Notes: generated by a model from the letters alone, not told the origin. Numbered from the stretch's first letter, positions 25,579 through 38,326 are shown. The stretch is 64,000 nucleotides of DNA from Arthrobacter sp. C2 (GCA_024207135.1 CP042428.1:682001-746000), one strand, 5' to 3'. Numbers and translations are program-made.

Positions 25579-26784
25579 GTGACTTTAGAATCCCCGCAGC
25601 TACGCCTCTTCACCTCCGAATCGGTTACGGAGGGCCACCCGGACAAGATCTGTGACCAGATCTCCGACGCCATCCTCGATGCCATGCTGGCCCAGGACCC
25701 CAACTCCCGGGTTGCCGTGGAGACCCTGACCACCACCGGTCTGGTGCACGTGGCCGGCGAGGTGACCACCGACGGGTACGTGGAGATCCCGGAGATCGTC
25801 CGGCGCACCATCCTGGACATCGGCTACGACTCCTCGGCCAACGGCTTCGACGGCGCGCGCTGCGGGGTCTCGGTGTCCATCGGGCAGCAGTCCCAGGAGA
25901 TCTCCGACGGCGTCTTCAACTCCCTGGAGGTCCGCGAGGGCACCGCCGTGGACCCCCGTGACGCGCAGGGCGCCGGCGACCAGGGCCTGATGTTCGGCTA
26001 CGCGTCCGACGAGACCGCCACGCTGATGCCCACCCCGATCCACCTGGCGCACCGGCTCTCCGAGCGCCTCACCGCCGTCCGCAAGGACGGCACGCTCTCG
26101 CTGCTGCGCCCCGACGGCAAGACCCAGGTCACCGTCGGCTACGACGGGGACACCCCGGTCTCCGTGGAAACCATCGTGGTCTCCTCCCAGCACGCCGCCG
26201 AGTTCTCCCTGGAGGACCTCAAGGACGGCCTGCTGGCCGAGGTCGTCACCCCGGTGCTCGAGGGCACCGGGCTGGACACCTCCAACACCCGCATCATCCT
26301 GAACCCCTCGGGACCGTTCATCATCGGCGGCCCGGTCGGGGACGCCGGGCTGACCGGACGGAAGATCATCGTGGACACCTACGGCGGCTTCGCCCGCCAC
26401 GGCGGCGGCGCCTTCTCCGGCAAGGATCCCTCGAAGGTCGACCGCTCGGCCGCCTACGCCATGCGCTGGGTCGCCAAGAACGTGGTGGCCGCCGGGCTGG
26501 CGCGCCGCGTCGAGGTCCAGGTCGCCTACGCCATCGGCGTGGCGCGCCCGGTGGGCCTGTACGTGGAGACCTTCGGCACCGAGACAGTGGACCCGGCGAA
26601 GATCACCGCGGCCATCAACGAGGTCTTCGACCTGCGCCCGCTGGGTATCATCGAAGACCTTGACCTGCTGCGCCCGATCTACCAAAAGACCGCCGCGCAC
26701 GGCCACTTCGGCCGCGAGGATGCGGACTTCACCTGGGAGAACCTGGACCGCGTCGACGCGCTGAAGGCGTACTTCAACGCCTAG
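25579..26784 (+). CDS. metK: S-adenosylmethionine synthetase
   Basis: 401 residues. Makes S-adenosylmethionine from ATP and methionine. Signatures: [34 protein letters not shown] and [19 protein letters not shown] (the P-loop-like phosphate site). GTG start preceded by a TAGAGT box at leaderless spacing; the leader region carries no visible SAM riboswitch, and at this spacing there would be no leader at all. Confidence 0.97.
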   Translation: MTLESPQLRLFTSESVTEGHPDKICDQISDAILDAMLAQDPNSRVAVETLTTTGLVHVAGEVTTDGYVEIPEIVRRTILDIGYDSSANGFDGARCGVSVSIGQQSQEISDGVFNSLEVREGTAVDPRDAQGAGDQGLMFGYASDETATLMPTPIHLAHRLSERLTAVRKDGTLSLLRPDGKTQVTVGYDGDTPVSVETIVVSSQHAAEFSLEDLKDGLLAEVVTPVLEGTGLDTSNTRIILNPSGPFIIGGPVGDAGLTGRKIIVDTYGGFARHGGGAFSGKDPSKVDRSAAYAMRWVAKNVVAAGLARRVEVQVAYAIGVARPVGLYVETFGTETVDPAKITAAINEVFDLRPLGIIEDLDLLRPIYQKTAAHGHFGREDADFTWENLDRVDALKAYFNA

Positions 26785-26811
26785 CACCGTTACGGCCGGG
26801 ACATCCGCCGG

Positions 26812-26851
26812 GCATCGGGTGCCGCGCCGGGCAGGGTGCGGCACCCGATGC
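26812..26851 (+). terminator. Terminator after metK
   Basis: A perfect 14-bp inverted repeat, GCATCGGGTGCCGC at 26812-26825 and its complement at 26838-26851, with a 12-base loop, 27 bases after the stop. Confidence 0.7.
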
Positions 26852-26928
26852 GTTCCTGGCCGTTCCCCGGCCGCCCGGGTGTCGGCGGTAGTGTGATTCT
26901 CAAGGCGTAGAAACGGGAGGTGGGGTGC

Positions 26929-29025
26929 GTGGACCAGTCACTGCAGCCCTCGCTGCTGGCCGGCTTCGACCTGTCCGCGCCGCTGCCCGGAATCCCGCAC
27001 ATGGCCAGCACGCTCCCGGTCGCCCGGGTGGTGATCGATTCGGCCCTCCCGCACCTGGACAGGCCCTTCGACTACCTGGTCCCCGTTGAACTCGATGCGG
27101 CGGCGCAACCCGGGGTCCGGGTGAAGGTGCGCTTCGGCGGGCAGGAGCTTGCCGGATTCCTCGTCGAACGCCTCGAGCACTCCGAGCCCGGGATCAAGCT
27201 GCAGCCGCTGCGCGCGGTCGTGTCCCCGGAGGTGGTGCTCTCCGCCGAGGTGCTGGCCGTGGCCCGCGCCGTGGCCGAACGATACGCCGGCGGGGTGTGG
27301 GACGTGCTGCGCTCGGCCGTCCCGGCCCGCATGGCACGGGTGGAAACCGAGAAAACCGAGACCGGGGATGGCGAACACGGCGGCGAACCGCCCGTGACCG
27401 ACCCCGCCATTGACGCGCCCGCCGTGAAAGGCCCGGCCGGCGACCCCGGCGGCGACCCGGCGGCGCCGCTGCTGTCCGAATACCACGGCGGAGCCGACTA
27501 CGCCCGGATGCTGCGCACCGGCCAATCCCCGCGCGCCGTGCTCTCCGCTGTGCCCAACCGCCCCGGGGACTGGCCCGGGCTGCTGCTCGAGGCCTCCGAA
27601 CTGGTCCTGGCCTCCGGGCGCGGGGTGCTGATCGTGGTCCCCGACGCCCGCGACCTGGCCAGGCTCTGCGCCGTGCTCGACGAGCGGCTGGGCGCACACG
27701 CCTATGCCCGGCTGACCGCCGAGGACGGCGCCACCCCGCGCTACCGGAACTTCCTGCGCGTGGCCCGCGGGTCCGCGCGGCTGGTGGTCGGTACCCGCAA
27801 CGCCGCCTTCGCCCCGGTAAAGAACCTCGGCCTGGCGGTCATCTGGGACGACGCGGACAATTCCCACGCCGAGCCGCGCGCCCCCTACCACCACGCCCGC
27901 GAGGTGCTGCTGCTGCGCTGCGGCATCGAGAACGCCGGGCTGCTGCTGGCCGCCCCCGGGCGCAGCGCCGAGGCCCAGCGCCTGGTGCGCAGCGGCTGGG
28001 CCCACGAACTCGAGGCCGACCGGAAGCTGCTGCGCGCCCACGCGCCGCGGGTCATCGCCGCCTCGGACGAGTTCGAGGCCGAACGCGACCCGCTGCTGCA
28101 CGCCGCCCGGCTTCCGGCCGCCGCCTGGCGCGAGGCCAAGGCCGCGCTGGCCCGCGGGCCGGTGCTGGTGCAGGTCGCCCGCACCGGGTTCATGCCGGCG
28201 CTGCGCTGCGAACGCTGTCGCACCCCGGCCCGCTGCACCGCCTGCAACGGGCCGCTGGCCCTGGGCGATGCCCGCGGGGCCCCGGCCTGTGGCTGGTGCG
28301 GGCTGGTCGCCCACGACTGGAACTGCGCGGAATGCGGATTCATGCGCCTGCGCGCCGCCTCGATCGGGGCGGACCGCACCGCCGAGGAACTGGGCCGGGC
28401 CTTCCCGGGCATCAAGGTGGTGGCCGCGACCGGGGCCAAGCCGCTGCACACCGTGTCCGATGCCCCGGCACTGGTGGTCGCGACCCCGGGCGCCGAACCG
28501 GTGGCCGCCAACGGGTACGCCGCGGTGCTGCTGCTGGACGGGGACCGGATGATGGCCCGCGAGGGGCTGCGCACCGGCGAGGAGGTGCTCAACCGCTGGA
28601 TGGGCGCCGCTTCCCTGGCCCGCGGCCGGGATGCCACCGAGGGGCACCCGGGCGGCGGCACCGTGGTGGTGGCCGGGGAGCCGACCGAGCCGATGCGCGC
28701 GCTGGTGCGCTTTGACGCCGCGGCCTATGCGCAGGCGGAGCTCGATGAGCGCCGCGCCCTGGGATTGCCCCCGGCGGTGCGCACCGCGATGGTCAAGGGA
28801 CCGGCGGGAACCGCGGACAAGTTCATGGACGCCCTGGTGCTGGGCGATCAGGTGCGCCGGCACGGTCCGGTGCTGCTGGGGGAGGGCGAGCACCGCTGGC
28901 TGCTGTTCTTCTCCTACGCCCAGGGGCCGGCCGTGACCGCGGCGCTGCGTGCGCTGCGCGCCACCTTCAGCGCCGCCAAGGAACCGGTCGTGGCCGTCCG
29001 CATCGACCCGGACGGGGTCCTCTAG
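26929..29025 (+). CDS. priA: PriA-like primosomal protein N' lacking helicase motifs
   Basis: 698 residues from the GTG at 26929, 8 bases after CGGGAGG. The N-terminal DNA-binding domain is clear (VARVVIDSALPHLDRPFDYL, GVRVKVRFGGQELAGFLVER). The helicase core has lost its ATPase motifs: where a GSGKT P-loop is expected there is VLSAVPNRPGDW, and DEEH is replaced by WDDADNS. The zinc-binding Cys pairs are kept (CERCRTPARCTACNG, CGWCG, CAEC). Actinobacterial PriA proteins are known to lack helicase motifs. It may act as a scaffold for replication restart. Its stop overlaps the stop of the opposite-strand hydrolase. Confidence 0.9.
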   Translation: MDQSLQPSLLAGFDLSAPLPGIPHMASTLPVARVVIDSALPHLDRPFDYLVPVELDAAAQPGVRVKVRFGGQELAGFLVERLEHSEPGIKLQPLRAVVSPEVVLSAEVLAVARAVAERYAGGVWDVLRSAVPARMARVETEKTETGDGEHGGEPPVTDPAIDAPAVKGPAGDPGGDPAAPLLSEYHGGADYARMLRTGQSPRAVLSAVPNRPGDWPGLLLEASELVLASGRGVLIVVPDARDLARLCAVLDERLGAHAYARLTAEDGATPRYRNFLRVARGSARLVVGTRNAAFAPVKNLGLAVIWDDADNSHAEPRAPYHHAREVLLLRCGIENAGLLLAAPGRSAEAQRLVRSGWAHELEADRKLLRAHAPRVIAASDEFEAERDPLLHAARLPAAAWREAKAALARGPVLVQVARTGFMPALRCERCRTPARCTACNGPLALGDARGAPACGWCGLVAHDWNCAECGFMRLRAASIGADRTAEELGRAFPGIKVVAATGAKPLHTVSDAPALVVATPGAEPVAANGYAAVLLLDGDRMMAREGLRTGEEVLNRWMGAASLARGRDATEGHPGGGTVVVAGEPTEPMRALVRFDAAAYAQAELDERRALGLPPAVRTAMVKGPAGTADKFMDALVLGDQVRRHGPVLLGEGEHRWLLFFSYAQGPAVTAALRALRATFSAAKEPVVAVRIDPDGVL

Positions 29026-30083
29026 CTCGTCGGGGTCGTCGCGTCCTGCTGATCCGACTGCCGTGGCCGGTTCCTTCGCCCGTTGGCCGGGTAGGGCGTG
29101 CGCGGCATCCCGCGCGGCACCCACGGGTGCTCCGCGCCCAGGAACTCCTCGATCAGCGCCGCGGCCTCGGGCGCCTTTTCGTAGTGGATCAGGTGCCCCA
29201 CGTCCCCGATCACCCGCAGCGTGGCGCGCGGGAAGGTGCGGGCCAGGGAACGCTGGGCCGGCACCGAGCCGAGTTCGTCCTGCTCGCCGACCACCAGCAG
29301 CGTCGGCTCGTTGATCCGGGCCGCCACCTCGCGCACCGTGGCGGTGACCGATGCCGCATAGGCCTCGCGCAGGGTGGAGCGCGAGGTGAACCCGGAGAAA
29401 TAGCGCCGGTGCTGGTCAAAGACGTAGTCGCGCATCTCCCGGTCCCTGGACTTGAGCATGGCCAGCGACATCGCATCGGTGACCAGCCGGGAGCGCAGCA
29501 GCGCCTCTCCCAGGGTGGCCGGCAGGCGAGCTCCGGCGGCGTAGTAGGCGCCCGCGGCGCGGGACATCAGCGCCTGGCTGCCCTCGAGGGCCGGTTCGCA
29601 GATCGGGTTGACCAGCACCAGCTGCCCGAAGGACCCCGGGTGCCGGGCCAGGTAGGCGGCGGCGACGATGGTGCCGAAGGAATGGCCCAGCAAGATGGTC
29701 TCCGGCCCCAGGTCCAGCTCCCCGCGCAGCGCGCCGATGACCTCGCCGTAGCCGGCCACGTCGTGGAGCGGCCCGCCGGCTTCCGGGGCCCGGCCGGGCG
29801 CCGGGAACCCCGGGGCACCGTCCGGCGCGCCGTGGGCCGACACGCCGGAAAACGGTGTCGAGGAGCCGAACCCGGGCAGATCCGGAACGATGATCGTGTG
29901 GCCCGGCAGCTGCTCGATGATCCTCGCCAGGCCGTGGTGGTCGCCGCGGAATCCGTGCACCGCCAGGACGACGCCGCGGCAGGGTGCCGTGGCCGGGTAG
30001 GTCCAGCAGGACACCTCCGAACCATGCACGTGGTGGAGGCTTTTCAGGGCGCGGCGCGGGGTCTGCGGCGGGGAAAGGGGCAT
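29022..30083 (-). CDS. Alpha/beta-fold hydrolase
   Basis: 353 residues on the minus strand. Alpha/beta hydrolase features: oxyanion stretch GVVLAVHGFRGDHHG, DLPGFGSSTPF, nucleophile elbow LLGHSFGTIVAA (Ser), Asp in VVGEQDELGSV and His in VGHLIHYEKAPE. Substrate is not predictable. The C-terminal tail is Arg/Pro-rich. It converges with priA and the two stop codons share the palindrome CTAG. TAGGCT lies 6 bases before the ATG. It stands where fmt usually follows priA. Confidence 0.85.
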   Translation of the reverse strand: MPLSPPQTPRRALKSLHHVHGSEVSCWTYPATAPCRGVVLAVHGFRGDHHGLARIIEQLPGHTIIVPDLPGFGSSTPFSGVSAHGAPDGAPGFPAPGRAPEAGGPLHDVAGYGEVIGALRGELDLGPETILLGHSFGTIVAAAYLARHPGSFGQLVLVNPICEPALEGSQALMSRAAGAYYAAGARLPATLGEALLRSRLVTDAMSLAMLKSRDREMRDYVFDQHRRYFSGFTSRSTLREAYAASVTATVREVAARINEPTLLVVGEQDELGSVPAQRSLARTFPRATLRVIGDVGHLIHYEKAPEAAALIEEFLGAEHPWVPRGMPRTPYPANGRRNRPRQSDQQDATTPTS

Positions 30084-30089
30084 GTTCCC

Positions 30090-30095
30090 AGCCTA
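30090..30095 (-). promoter_or_regulatory. Leaderless-type -10 box of the alpha/beta hydrolase gene
   Basis: Minus-strand TAGGCT, then 6 bases, then the ATG at 30083. Confidence 0.5.
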
Positions 30096-30213
30096 TCCCG
30101 GGCCACGGGACGGCCGCCGGACATACGCGGGGCCCGCCGCGGTCCGGCCGGGGTTCGGCAACGATTCGCTTACGCTTCACCGCCTGGGCTAGGCACCGGC
30201 ACCGGAGCCCCGG

Positions 30214-30219
30214 TAATGT
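30214..30219 (+). promoter_or_regulatory. Possible glpD -10 box
   Basis: TAATGT would place the transcript start near 30226, about 53 bases before the GTG at 30279. No operator repeat for a glycerol regulator is recognised. Confidence 0.3.
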
Positions 30220-30278
30220 CGAGAAGACCATGTGAAGCACGCTTTACGCCCACTGCAACACCGAAGGATGGCCCCATC

Positions 30279-31985
30279 GTGGCAGCCACAGCGTCCCACC
30301 GATCCGAACTGGCCGCGCTGCGCGCCCGCCCCGGAGCCAAGGTCCTGATCGTGGGCGGCGGCATCAACGGCGTGGCGACCTTCCGCTACCTGGCCATGCA
30401 GGGCGTGGACGTGGCGCTGGTGGAACGCGGGGACTACTGCCAGGGCGCCTCGGGTGCCTCCTCGCACATGATCCACGGCGGCATCCGCTACCTGGAAAAC
30501 GGCGAGTTCCGCTTGGTCCACGAGTCCGTGCGGGAACGGAACCGGCTGCTGGAGCTCGCACCGCACTACGTCAAGCCGCTGCGCACCACCATCCCGATCT
30601 TCTCCACCTTCTCCGGGATCCTCTCGGCCCCCATGCGCTTCCTCACCCACCGCAGCTCCAGGTCCACCGAGCGCGGCGCGGTGCTGATCAAGGCCGGGTT
30701 GGTGCTCTACGACGTCTTTGCCGGGGCCGTGGGGCGCAACACCCCGTGGCACAAGTTCCGCGGCGCCAAGGCCTCGCTGGCGCAGCTGCCGCTGCTGCGC
30801 GGTGACGTGAAGTACACGGCCACCTACTTCGACGCCTCGGTGCACAACCCCGAGCGCCTCACCCTGGATGTGCTGCGCGACGGACTGGAGGCCAACCCCC
30901 ATGCCCGGGCCAGCAACTACGTCGCGCTGGCCGGGTTCGGCGCCGGCGGCGCCAGGCTGCGCGACGAACTCACCGGGGAGGAATTCGACTTCGACGCCGA
31001 CGTGCTGGTCAACGCGACCGGCGCCTGGGTGGATCTGACCAACGAGGCCCTCGGCGCCCCCAGCAATTTCATGGGCGGGACCAAGGGCAGCCACATCGTG
31101 CTGGACCACCGGGAATTGTTGGAGGCCTGCGCCGGGCGGGAGATCTTCTTCGAGCACTCCGACGGGCGGATCGTGCTGATCTACCCGCTGGGGGACCGGG
31201 TGCTGGTGGGCACCACCGACATCGACGCGGACATGGGCGTGCCGGCACGCTGCACCGATGCGGAGGTGGCGTACTTCTTCGACCTCATCCGGCACGTGTT
31301 CCCGTCCCTCGAGGTGCGCGAGGAACACATCGTCTACCGGTTCTCCGGCGTGCGCCCGCTGCCGCGCCACGACGACACCGCCCCCGGCTTCGTCTCCCGC
31401 GACTACCGCATCGAACGCACGGTGCTGCCCGGCGGCACCACCGAGCTGTCCCTGGTGGGCGGGAAGTGGACGACGTTCCGCGCGCTGGGGGAGACCCTGG
31501 GCAAGAAGGTGCTCGCCGAGCTCGGCGTGGCCCCGGGACCGACCACCAGGAACCTGCCCATCGGCGGCGGGCGGAACTACCCCGGCACCCCCGCCGCGCT
31601 CGAGGCCTGGTATGCCGCCCGCGCCCCGCTGGCCGGACGCCGGCGGCTCGAGGTGCTGCTGGAACGCTACGGCACCCGCGCCGACACCGTCCTGGGGTTC
31701 ATCGGTCCCGATGACCCGACGCTGCCGGGGTGCGACGAACTTTCCGCTGCCGAACTTGCCTACCTGGGCACCCACGAACACCTGGGATCGCTCACCGACG
31801 TGTTCATCCGGCGGACCTCGCTGGCCTTCCGCGGGCTGGTCACCCAGGAGCTGCTCGAACAGGTCGCCGCGGCCCTGGCCCCCGTGCTTGGCTGGGACCG
31901 GAACCAGGCCGCCGCGCAGGTCGCCGAGTGCCGCCGTTTGCTCACCGAGGACCACGGGGCGCACCCGGCGCTGTCCAACGCGTAG
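30279..31985 (+). CDS. glpD: Glycerol-3-phosphate dehydrogenase, FAD-dependent
   Basis: 568 residues from the GTG at 30279, with GAAGGA upstream; an ATG at 30217 is in frame but would sit on the possible promoter. Oxidises glycerol 3-phosphate to dihydroxyacetone phosphate and passes electrons to the quinone pool. FAD-binding [20 protein letters not shown] at the N-terminus, [30 protein letters not shown] and [12 protein letters not shown] are family signatures. glpK follows about 100 bases downstream. Confidence 0.93.
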   Translation: MAATASHRSELAALRARPGAKVLIVGGGINGVATFRYLAMQGVDVALVERGDYCQGASGASSHMIHGGIRYLENGEFRLVHESVRERNRLLELAPHYVKPLRTTIPIFSTFSGILSAPMRFLTHRSSRSTERGAVLIKAGLVLYDVFAGAVGRNTPWHKFRGAKASLAQLPLLRGDVKYTATYFDASVHNPERLTLDVLRDGLEANPHARASNYVALAGFGAGGARLRDELTGEEFDFDADVLVNATGAWVDLTNEALGAPSNFMGGTKGSHIVLDHRELLEACAGREIFFEHSDGRIVLIYPLGDRVLVGTTDIDADMGVPARCTDAEVAYFFDLIRHVFPSLEVREEHIVYRFSGVRPLPRHDDTAPGFVSRDYRIERTVLPGGTTELSLVGGKWTTFRALGETLGKKVLAELGVAPGPTTRNLPIGGGRNYPGTPAALEAWYAARAPLAGRRRLEVLLERYGTRADTVLGFIGPDDPTLPGCDELSAAELAYLGTHEHLGSLTDVFIRRTSLAFRGLVTQELLEQVAAALAPVLGWDRNQAAAQVAECRRLLTEDHGAHPALSNA

Positions 31986-32085
31986 GATTCCGCGCAGGGG
32001 GGCAGCGTGGCATCGAACACGCTTCGACCCCCCCCTGCCCGAGCCCGCCGCACCGCCCCCACCCGACGCTGAAAGGCACCCCCCC

Positions 32086-33600
32086 ATGAACCATTACGTC
32101 ATCGCGATCGACCAGGGAACCACCAGTTCCCGCGCCATCGTCTTTGACCACGCCGGCACCGTTGCCTCCACCGGGCAACTGGAGCACGCGCAGATCTTCC
32201 CGCACCCCGGCTGGGTGGAACACGACGCGCACGAGATCTGGCGGAACGTGCGGGAGGTCATCGCCGTCGCCCTGGCCGGCGGGAACCTGACCCGGCACGA
32301 CATCGCCGCGGTCGGGATCACCAACCAGCGCGAAACCACCGTGGTGTGGGACCGGCACACCGGCGAACCGGTCTACAACGCGATTGTCTGGCAGGACACC
32401 CGCACCCAGGACATCGTCCAGTCATTGGCCGCCGACGGCGGGACGGACAGATACAAGGCACGCACCGGGCTGCCGCTGGCACCCTACTTCTCCGGCACCA
32501 AGGTCAAGTGGATCCTGGACAACGTCGACGGGGCACGCGAACGCGCCGAGGCCGGGGACCTGCTCTTTGGCACCACCGACTCGTGGGTCACCTGGAACCT
32601 CACCGGCGGAACCCACGGCGGGGTGCACGTCACCGACGTCACCAACGCCTCGCGCACCCTGTTCATGGACCTGGCGACGCTGGCCTGGGACGAGGAGATC
32701 CTCGCGGACTTCGGCGTGCCCGCCTCGATGCTGCCGGCCATCAAGTCCTCCTCCGAGGTCTACGGAAAGGTGGCCTCCTCCCAGCTGTTGCGCGAGGTGC
32801 CGGTCGCCGGGATCCTGGGCGACCAGCAGGCCGCGACCTTCGGGCAGGCGGCCTTCGGCGCGGGGGAGGCGAAAAACACCTACGGCACCGGCTGCTTTTT
32901 GATCTTCAACACCGGGACGGAAATCGTCCGCTCCGGCAACGGGCTGCTGACCACCCTGGGCTACAAGCTCGGCGACGCGGCCCCGGTCTATGCGCTGGAG
33001 GGGTCGATCGCCGTGGCCGGCTCCCTGGTCCAGTGGCTGCGCGACAACATCGGCATGATCTCCACCGCCGCCGAGGTCGAAACCCTGGCCGCCGGCGTGC
33101 CGGACAACGGCGGGGTGTACATCGTCCCGGCCTTCTCCGGGCTCTTCGCCCCGTACTGGCGCGCCGAGGCCCGCGGCGCCATCGTCGGGCTGACCCGCTT
33201 CGCCAACAAGCACCACATCGCCCGCGCCGCGCTGGAAGCCACCGCCTTCCAGGTCCGCGAGGTGCTCGACGCGGTCAACGCGGACGCGGGGGTCCCGCTG
33301 ACCGAGCTGAAGGTCGACGGCGGGATGGTGGCCAACGATGCGCTGATGCAGTTCCAGGCCGACCTGCTCGGGGTCCCGGTGGTCCGGCCGACGGTCACCG
33401 AAACCACGGCGCTGGGCGCGGCCTACGCCGCCGGACTGGCCGTGGGGTTCTGGAGGGACCTCGGGGAGCTGGAGGCCAACTGGTCCGAGGACAAGCGCTG
33501 GGAACCTGCCATGGAGCCGGCCGAACGGGAGCGGCAGATGCGGCTGTGGAAGAAGGCCGTCACCCGCACCTTCGACTGGGTCGACGAGGACGTGCGCTAA
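32086..33600 (+). CDS. glpK: Glycerol kinase
   Basis: 504 residues from the ATG at 32086, 9 bases after GAAAGG. Phosphorylates glycerol to glycerol 3-phosphate, the substrate of GlpD. FGGY-family motifs: [63 protein letters not shown] and [20 protein letters not shown]. No glpF is next to it. Confidence 0.97.
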   Translation: MNHYVIAIDQGTTSSRAIVFDHAGTVASTGQLEHAQIFPHPGWVEHDAHEIWRNVREVIAVALAGGNLTRHDIAAVGITNQRETTVVWDRHTGEPVYNAIVWQDTRTQDIVQSLAADGGTDRYKARTGLPLAPYFSGTKVKWILDNVDGARERAEAGDLLFGTTDSWVTWNLTGGTHGGVHVTDVTNASRTLFMDLATLAWDEEILADFGVPASMLPAIKSSSEVYGKVASSQLLREVPVAGILGDQQAATFGQAAFGAGEAKNTYGTGCFLIFNTGTEIVRSGNGLLTTLGYKLGDAAPVYALEGSIAVAGSLVQWLRDNIGMISTAAEVETLAAGVPDNGGVYIVPAFSGLFAPYWRAEARGAIVGLTRFANKHHIARAALEATAFQVREVLDAVNADAGVPLTELKVDGGMVANDALMQFQADLLGVPVVRPTVTETTALGAAYAAGLAVGFWRDLGELEANWSEDKRWEPAMEPAERERQMRLWKKAVTRTFDWVDEDVR

Positions 33601-33795
33601 GCGGCAGCGTCGGCAGCGAAACCACGCAGGCCGGCGCCGCAGCGTCTCGGCTGCATAACGTTGTGGGACAAAACGCCCCGCGCGATGCACCCGTGGCTAG
33701 GGTGGAAGGAACCTCGGCCCGCCCGCTTCGGTGATCGGGCCCTCCCACGCTTCCGCCCCTAAGGGCCGGAAGCCGAACGGACAGGCGGGCACGGC

Positions 33796-34308
33796 ATGCG
33801 GGCATTGGCGCGGATCCTTGGCGGTGCGGGCGCGGGTTTGGCGCTGTTCGCGCTGCTGGGCTACCTGGGAATGCATTTCGACTGGCTCAATCGGGGCGTC
33901 CGGATGGATGCGGCCGGGATTCCGGTCCACGTGCTGCTGCCACGCAGCGCCTGGGAGTTCGGTGCCGCCATCGCACTGACCGTGGCCCTGGCCGGCTGGG
34001 CCGCGGTGCGGCATCTGCGCTCCGCGACGGATCCCGGGGTCGGCGCGGTGGCGGCGGCGGTCGTGGTCCTGGCCGCCTGCATCGTGCTCTTCGGGACCAG
34101 CGGGGCGCAGCAGGCCGCACGGTTGGACCCCGCATTCGGCGTCCAACCCCCGTTGTTCGCCCGGGTGCTGTGGCATGGGGCATCGAACGCGGGCAGCTAC
34201 GCGGCGATCGGCGTGCTGGGATGCGTCGCACTGCTGTCGCGGCGCCCGGCACCGGCCCGAGCGCTGCACCGTGACGACACGGCGGCCTACCGCCGCCCCG
34301 TGCCCTAG
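33796..34308 (+). CDS. Small multi-pass membrane protein
   Basis: 170 residues, not recognised. Four hydrophobic segments are visible: GAGLALFALLGYLGMHF, FGAAIALTVALAGWAAV, AAAVVVLAACIVLFG and SYAAIGVLGCVALLS. ATG at 33796 with AGGCGGG upstream. It lies between glpK and the leuS leader. TAGGGT at 33698-33703 could be a distant promoter. The opposite strand is also open, but the hydrophobic pattern makes the plus frame the better choice. Confidence 0.55.
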   Translation: MRALARILGGAGAGLALFALLGYLGMHFDWLNRGVRMDAAGIPVHVLLPRSAWEFGAAIALTVALAGWAAVRHLRSATDPGVGAVAAAVVVLAACIVLFGTSGAQQAARLDPAFGVQPPLFARVLWHGASNAGSYAAIGVLGCVALLSRRPAPARALHRDDTAAYRRPVP

Positions 34309-34350
34309 GGGGTCCGGGACACGGACCCGCGCCCGGCACGGTTCGTGCGG

Positions 34351-34356
34351 TAGAAT
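34351..34356 (+). promoter_or_regulatory. -10 box of the leuS leader transcript
   Basis: TAGAAT lies 7 bases before the ATG of the leader peptide. That spacing puts the transcript start at or next to the ATG, so the leader peptide would be translated without a ribosome site. No good -35 is seen. Confidence 0.55.
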
Positions 34357-34363
34357 TGGCGAC

Positions 34364-34390
34364 ATGAACGTTGCGCTCTTGCTAACCTAG
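34364..34390 (+). CDS. leuL: leuS leader peptide (8 residues, MNVALLLT)
   Basis: ATG at 34364, stop TAG at 34388. It encodes MNVALLLT with three consecutive Leu codons CTC, TTG, CTA; TTG and CTA are rare in a genome this GC-rich. A hairpin begins at the base after the stop and an intrinsic terminator follows, then leuS. This is the layout of ribosome-mediated attenuation, where shortage of charged tRNA-Leu stalls the ribosome on the Leu codons. The symbol leuL is used descriptively. Confidence 0.75.
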   Translation: MNVALLLT

Positions 34391-34441
34391 CCGTACGGGA
34401 TACTCCCCGTACGGCCGCCCCTTGATTGCCAAGGGGCTTTT
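34391..34441 (+). terminator. leuS attenuator: hairpin plus intrinsic terminator
   Basis: Hairpin 1 has perfect 9-bp arms (CCGTACGGG at 34391-34399 and its complement at 34406-34414, loop ATACTC). Hairpin 2 is the terminator: GCCCCTT at 34417-34423 pairs with AAGGGGC at 34431-34437, loop GATTGCC, followed by TTTTGTGTGT. leuS starts about 100 bases later. The antiterminator pairing cannot be fixed by eye; the Leu-codon segment GCTCTTG (34375-34381) can pair imperfectly with CAAGGGGC (34430-34437). Confidence 0.75.
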
Positions 34442-34539
34442 GTGTGTCACGGGCATTTGCGCCAGGCACACCCACTCGGCTCAGCTGGCCAAGAGACGTT
34501 CCCCCACAGGCGCACGACAAAAGAAGGCGAAACACGATA

Positions 34540-37056
<2,517 letters not shown>

Positions 37057-37068
37057 GCACCCGCAAGG

Positions 37069-37074
37069 TAGCCT
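37069..37074 (+). promoter_or_regulatory. Leaderless-type -10 box of the degV gene
   Basis: TAGCCT, then 7 bases, then the ATG at 37082. It sits in the 25-base gap after leuS, so degV can be transcribed apart from leuS. Confidence 0.5.
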
Positions 37075-37081
37075 GTCTTCC

Positions 37082-38269
37082 ATGGACCAATCGCAGCCCG
37101 ACCACCAACCGCCGCGGCCCCCGGGCCCCGGCGGTTGGATCGGTCGGCTGCGGGGCCGGAGGCAACGCCCCGGCGTTCCGGGGCAGGGCAAGGCCCAAAA
37201 CGCGGTCCCGGTGCCCGTGGGCGTGGTGACCGACTCGGCCGCCGCGCTGCCCGAGGACTGGGTGGGGCAGCACGCGCGGTTCCTGCGCGTGGTGCCGATG
37301 CCGGTGATGGTCGATGACCAGATCTTCTCCGAGGGCACCGACGACGTGCCCACCGAACTGGCCCTGGGCCTGGCCATGGGCAAGTCCGTGCGCACCTCGC
37401 GCCCGGCGCCGGGGCAGATGCTGCGCGCCTACCAGGATCTCGCAGCGGCCGGGGTCAAGGAAATCATTTCGATCCACCTTTCCGGCGCGCTGTCCGGGAC
37501 GGTGGAGGCCGCACGCCTGGCCGCCGAGTCCTCCCCGGTGCCCGTCACCGTCGTCGATACGCTCACCGTGGCCCTGGCCGAGGGATTCGCGGTCATGGAC
37601 GTGGTGGAACTGGCCGCCGCCGGAGCCCCGCTGCAGGAATTGCGGGCCGTGGCCGAAAGGGCCGCGGAGAACCACGTGTACTTTGCCGTGCCCTCGCTGG
37701 AGCAGCTGCGCCGCGGCGGACGGATCGGGGCCCTGGCCTCGGTGCTGGGCACGCTGCTGAACGTCAAGCCGATCCTGTCGGTGTCCGCCGGCCACATCAT
37801 CGCCCACGAAAAGGTCCGCACGCATTCGCGCACGCTGGCCCGCCTGGTGGCCATCGCCCGGCAAGAGGCCGCCGAGCGCGGAGCGGAGGTCCGCCTGGCG
37901 GTCCACTACTTCGGCAACCAGGAAGCCGCCGAGGAAATCGTGCAGGAACTGGCCGGTGCCTCCGTATTCGAGGTCCTGGCCATCCCGGTGCCCGCGGTGC
38001 TTGGCGCCCACACCGGTGCCGGGGTGCTGGCCGTGGCGATTGGCGGCGGCCGGGAACCTGCCGCGCCGGGTCCGGTCCGCCCCGAACCGAAACCCAAGCC
38101 GGCACCCAGGCCGAAACCCGAACCCAGGCCCAAGCCGGAGCCGAAGTCCCGCAACGAGGCCCCGCGCCGCGAGGCACGCCGCCGCACGGCCGCGGCGCAG
38201 GGGCAAGGTGCACCAAGCGCGCACACCCCGCCCTCGGCGCCCGGCCCGGAGCAGCCCGAAACCCGCTAG
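37082..38269 (+). CDS. DegV-family fatty-acid-binding protein with charged C-terminal tail
   Basis: 395 residues. The DegV domain spans about residues 40-320: VGVVTDSAAALPED, SIHLSGALSGTVEAARLAAE and EQLRRGGRIGALASVLG. Family members bind a fatty acid and can serve as FakB-type carriers for a fatty acid kinase; no fakA is nearby. The last 75 residues are low-complexity with repeated PKP and PEP units (KPKPAPRPKPEPRPKPEPK) and then an Arg/Ala-rich end, not typical of the family. An approximately 40-residue Pro/Arg-rich N-terminal extension is also present. Confidence 0.88.
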   Translation: MDQSQPDHQPPRPPGPGGWIGRLRGRRQRPGVPGQGKAQNAVPVPVGVVTDSAAALPEDWVGQHARFLRVVPMPVMVDDQIFSEGTDDVPTELALGLAMGKSVRTSRPAPGQMLRAYQDLAAAGVKEIISIHLSGALSGTVEAARLAAESSPVPVTVVDTLTVALAEGFAVMDVVELAAAGAPLQELRAVAERAAENHVYFAVPSLEQLRRGGRIGALASVLGTLLNVKPILSVSAGHIIAHEKVRTHSRTLARLVAIARQEAAERGAEVRLAVHYFGNQEAAEEIVQELAGASVFEVLAIPVPAVLGAHTGAGVLAVAIGGGREPAAPGPVRPEPKPKPAPRPKPEPRPKPEPKSRNEAPRREARRRTAAAQGQGAPSAHTPPSAPGPEQPETR

Positions 38270-38326
38270 CACCGCGGCCGGCAGGTCCGGGCCGCAGCCG
38301 GAGGATGGGTCCCCGCAACCAGGGGG

